From positions 3,162,001-3,226,000 of the forward strand of contig OY804589.1 in the NCBI GenBank assembly GCA_963680875.1: 64,000 nt of DNA. Reading direction: 5' to 3'. Below the pieces are notes generated by a model. It was not told where the DNA came from. It saw only the letters and a list, made by a program, of their open reading frames with translations, and made no database searches. The translations under genes and the position numbers were made by a program. Positions 60,801 to 64,000 of this stretch are shown here, piece after piece. Position 1 is the first letter of the stretch, and the number at the start of each line of letters is the position of its first letter. The stretch comes from Bathymodiolus brooksi. Its lineage: Eukaryota; Mollusca; Bivalvia; Mytilida; Modiolidae.

Positions 60801-61411
60801 TTCAACTGTCCATGTGGTTTCAGAGAAGAAGCATTTTGAAACATTTTTCCCATAGGGTCCAATGTTAAACTAAGTCCTGCCGTAGCCGCCATTTTGAATT
60901 TCATACCGGAACAAAAAACCTAAGGTTTGTAGAGGGCCATCTAATGAACATTCATGTACAGTTTGGCTTTAATCATATTTGTAGTTTCTGAAAAGAAGGC
61001 ATTTGAACATTTTCCCATAGGGTCCAATGTTAATCTATGTCCTGCGATGGTGGCCATCTTGGATTTCCGATCGGCATAAAAAACAGTAACTTGGTAAAGG
61101 ACATTCCAATGATCATTCATGTACAGTTTGGGTTCAGTCAGTTCATTAGTTTCAGAGAAGAAGATCTTTGAAATTTCGGCCAATCAGAGCATATTATTGG
61201 CCTTGGCAGCCATATTGAATATCCGACTGGAACGAAAAACAGAGGACCATCCAAGGAACATTCCTGCTAAGTTTGGTTCCAATCGGCCCAGTGGTTTCGG
61301 AGAAGAAGCTTGAAATGTGAAAAGTTTACAGACGACAGGCGACAGACAACAGACGACGGACGCCAAGTGATGGCAATAGTTCACCTGGACCTTTGGTCCA
61401 GGTGAACTAAA
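57851..61411 (+). mobile_element. Hairpin-ended tandem-core element (copy C), split by copy B
   Basis: The left end GAGGCTCTCAAGAGCCTGTA plus TTCACCTGG is at 57851. The body resumes after copy B and closes at GACGGACGCC...TTCACCTGGACC TTT GGTCCAGGTGAACTAAAAA. AAACC on both sides is a possible target duplication. The core is a ~166-bp unit arranged as ~332-bp dimers (GCGGTGGCGGCCATCTTG-type phrases near 60050, 60383, 60715, 61045). Repeated minus-strand ORFs here are repeat shadows. Confidence 0.8.
57894..59520 (+). mobile_element. Hairpin-ended tandem-core element (copy B), nested in copy C
   Basis: It starts GAGGCTCAGATGAGCCTGTA and ends AGCTCACATGGCCTATGGCCAGGTGAGCT followed by AAAAA. The core has two tandem families: ~175-bp units in the left half (CCCATAGGGTCCTATGTTAA) and ~300-bp units on the right (TGGCGGCCATCTTGAATTTC near 58555, 58875, 59198). 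It is inserted after copy C's first ~43 bp. Confidence 0.8.
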
Positions 61412-61647
61412 AACCGGATGCAATTATCTTTTACCGTTTTGAAATTGTGATATTTTCTTTACTGCTATAAAAATCTGTATTTTAAATATTTGTCAAAAAA
61501 TGGTCGAAATTCGATCGTAAATATCTCGAAAACTAAGTCACGAAGGTATATTTTTCTTTGCATATTTGAAAAGAGCATGTGGAAATGGACCAAATCACGA
61601 ATTTTCATGAAAATATCATTTGACAATCCCTACTGTATCGTATTCCC
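61412..61647. other. Right terminal part of the TTAA element
   Basis: AT-rich sequence ending in the CTACTGTATCGTATTCCC terminal repeat. No gene. Confidence 0.6.
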
Positions 61648-61651
61648 TTAA

Positions 61652-64000
61652 GATACAGTCAAACCTGCTTTAGTGAGCACCTCTATTAAGTTACAGTCAA
61701 ACCTGCTTTAGTGACCACCTCTATTAAGTTACAGTCAAACCTGCTTTAGTGACCACCTCTATTAAGTTACAGTCAAAACTGCTTTAGTGACCACCTCTAT
61801 TAAGCTACAGTCAAACCTGCTTTAGTGATCGCCTCTATTAAGTTACAGTCAAACCTGCTTTAGTGACCACATCTATTAAGTTAGTCAAACCTGCTTTAGT
61901 GACCACCTCTATTAAGTTACAGTCAAACCTGCTTTAGTGACCACCTCTATTAAGTTACAGTCAAACCTGCTTTAGTGACCACCTCTATTAAGTTAGTCAA
62001 ACCTGCTTTAGTGACCACCTCTATTAAGTATTACAGTCAAACCTCCATTAGTGACCACCTCTATTAAGTAATACAGTCAAACCTGCTTTAGTGATCACCT
62101 CTATTAAGTTATACAGTCAAACCTACTTCAGTGACCACCTCTATTAAGTTAGTCAAACCTGCTTTAGTGACCACCTCTATTAAGTTACAGTCAAATCTGC
62201 TTTAGTGATCACCTCTATTAAGTTACAGTCAAACCTGCTTTAGTGATCACCTCTATTAAGTAATAGAGTCAAACCCGCTTTAATGACCACTTCTATTAAG
62301 TTAGTCAAACCTGCTTTAGTGACCACCTCTATTATGTTAGTCAAGCCTGCTTTAGTGACCACCTCTATTAAGTTACAGTCAAACCTACTTTAGTGACCAC
62401 CTCTATTAAGTTACTGTCAAACCTGATTTAGTGACCACCTCTATTAAGTTAGTCAAACCCGCTTTAGTGACCACCTCTATTATGTTAGTCAAGCCTGCTT
62501 TAGTGACCACCTCTATTAAGTTACAGTCAAACCTGCTTTAGTGACCACCTCTATTAAGTTATACAGTCAAATCTGCTTTAGTGACCACCTCTATTAAGTT
62601 ACAGTCAAACCTGCTTTAGTGACCACCTCTATTAAGTTACAGTCAAACCTACTTTAGTGACCACCTCTATTAAGTTACTGTCAAACCTGATTTAGTGATC
62701 ACCTCTATTAAGTTATAGTCAAACCTGCTTTAGTGACCACCTCTATTAAGTTACAGTCAAACCTGCATTAGTGACCACCTCTATTAAGTTAGTCAAACCT
62801 GCTTTAGTGACCACCTCTATTAAGTTACAGTCAAACCTGCTTTAGTGACCACCTCTATTAAGTTATACAGTCAAACCTGCTTTAGTGACCACCTCTATTA
62901 AGTTACAGTCAAACCTGCATTAGTGACCACCTCTATTAAGTTAGTCAAACCTGCTTTAGTGACCACCTCTATTAAGTTACAGTCAAACCTGCTTTAGTGA
63001 CCACCTCTATTAAGTTACAGTCAAACCTGCTTTAGTGACCACCTCTATTAAGTTACAGTCAAAACTGCTTTAGTGACCACCTCTATTAAGTTACAGTCAA
63101 ACCTGCTTTAGTGATCGCCTCTATTAAATTAGTCAAACCTGCTTTAGTGACCACCTCTATTAAGTTAGTCAAACCTGCTTTAGTGACCACCTCTATTAAG
63201 TTACAGTCAAACCTGCTTTAGTGACCACCTCTATTAAGCTACAGTCAAACCTGCTTTAGTGACCACCTCTATTAAGTTAGTCAAACCTGCTTTAGTGACC
63301 ACCTCTATTAAGTATTACAGTCAAACCTCCATTAGTGACCACCTCTATTAAGTAATACAGTCAAACCTGCTTTAGTGATCACCTCTATTAAGTTATACAG
63401 TCAAACCTACTTCAGTGACCACCTCTATTAAGTTAGTCAAACCTGCTTTAGTGACCACCTCTATTAAGTTACAGTCAAATCTGCTTTAGTGATCACCTCT
63501 ATTAAGTTACAGTCAAATCTGCTTTAGTGATCACCTCTATTAAGCTACAGTCAAACCTGCTTTAGTGATCACCTCTATTAAGTAATATAGAGTCAAACCC
63601 GCTTTAATGACCACTTCTATTAAGTTAGTCAAACCTGCTTTAGTGACCACCTCTATTATGTTAGTCAAGCCTGCTTTAGTGACCACCTCTATTAAGTTAC
63701 AGTCAAACCTACTGTAGTGACCACCTCTATTAAGTTACTGTCAAACCTGATTTAGTGACCACCTCTATTAAGTTAGTCAAACCTGCTTTAGTGACCACCT
63801 CTATTATGTTAGTCAAGCCTGCTTTAGTGACCACCTCTATTAAGTTACAGTCAAACCTGCTTTAGTGACCACCTCTATTAAGTTATAGTCAAATCTGCTT
63901 TAGTGACCACCTCTATTAAGTTACAGTCAAACCTGCTTTAGTGACCACCTCTATTAAGTTACAGTCAAACCTACTTTAGTGACCACCTCTATTAAGTTAC
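61652..64000. repeat. 36/38-bp satellite, fourth block, runs off the window
   Basis: About 62 monomers. Longer blocks repeat: the order with CCTCCATTAGTGACC then CCTACTTCAGTGACC at about 62040-62140 recurs at about 63325-63415, a ~1.28-kb higher-order period. Confidence 0.95.

Larger units (their letters stand above)
53846..61647. mobile_element. 7.8-kb TTAA-flanked element with GGG...CCC ends (Kolobok-like)
   Basis: Both ends carry a perfect 18-bp inverted repeat GGGAATACGATACAGTAG, with TTAA on each side (53842-53845, 61648-61651). TTAA duplications are used by piggyBac and Kolobok; piggyBac termini start CCC, so GGG starts fit Kolobok better (inference). No transposase is seen, and most of the length is later nested insertions, leaving perhaps 2 kb of its own. 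On the minus strand 53826-54092 is open but unrecognised. Confidence 0.85.

Noticed and set aside
59657..61183. Repeated minus-strand ORFs with MAATAIHRLTLDPMGKC-type sequence
   Set aside because: They repeat with the 332-bp core dimer, have no start/stop logic and match no protein family.

Overview
This window is eukaryotic and reads like a bivalve mollusc genome, probably mytilid-like. That call rests on three things: two exons of a Roc-type GTPase of the kind expanded in bivalves, a large load of hairpin-ended elements with tandem-repeat cores, and a degenerate dispersed repeat at 22.75-23.27 kb that I recognise from mussel sequence. No bacterial-style operon, rRNA, tRNA gene or CRISPR array is present. 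Almost everything is repetitive or mobile DNA. The only host gene I can support is the two-exon minus-strand Roc GTPase fragment.

Layout. 1-19300: a satellite array of 46/50-bp monomers with visible higher-order repeats. 19400-22465 (minus): two Roc GTPase exons (G3/DFGGQ exon at 19400-19957, P-loop exon at 22220-22465) with matching phase-1 splice sites. Their intron holds a 99-bp tandem repeat split by a 736-bp element. The next intron runs leftward into the satellite and leaves the window. 23300-31393: a complete Ty3/gypsy LTR retrotransposon with 188-bp LTRs that look identical, a Gag with an N-terminal helix-hairpin-helix, a canonical TTTAAAC -1 frameshift site, and a Pol ending in a PHD finger. 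31610-42519: nested elements between ~180-bp inverted repeats, including a 10.2-kb element built of ~311-bp and ~165-bp tandem repeats that is itself interrupted by a 3.7-kb TIR element carrying a Cys-rich ORF. 42527-43971: a short duplicated segment with a broken zinc-finger ORF, then degenerate repeats.

43972-64000: one 36-40-bp satellite array split by three datable insertions. These are an 845-bp CAGGG-ended element with TATTAA duplications, a pair of opposite-strand non-LTR retrotransposons inside one 10-bp target duplication, and a 7.8-kb TTAA-flanked element with GGG...CCC ends. The last is stuffed with a tRNA-derived SINE, an element dispersing nuclear-receptor half-sites, and nested hairpin-ended repeat elements.

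How the parts relate. The gypsy element encodes everything for its own copying (Gag, protease, RT, RNase H, integrase) and lacks an env. Its PHD finger suggests chromatin-guided integration. The two non-LTR elements are broken. The hairpin-ended tandem-core elements encode nothing recognisable and are presumably moved in trans. All coordinates come from reading by eye; percent identities and family assignments were not computed.
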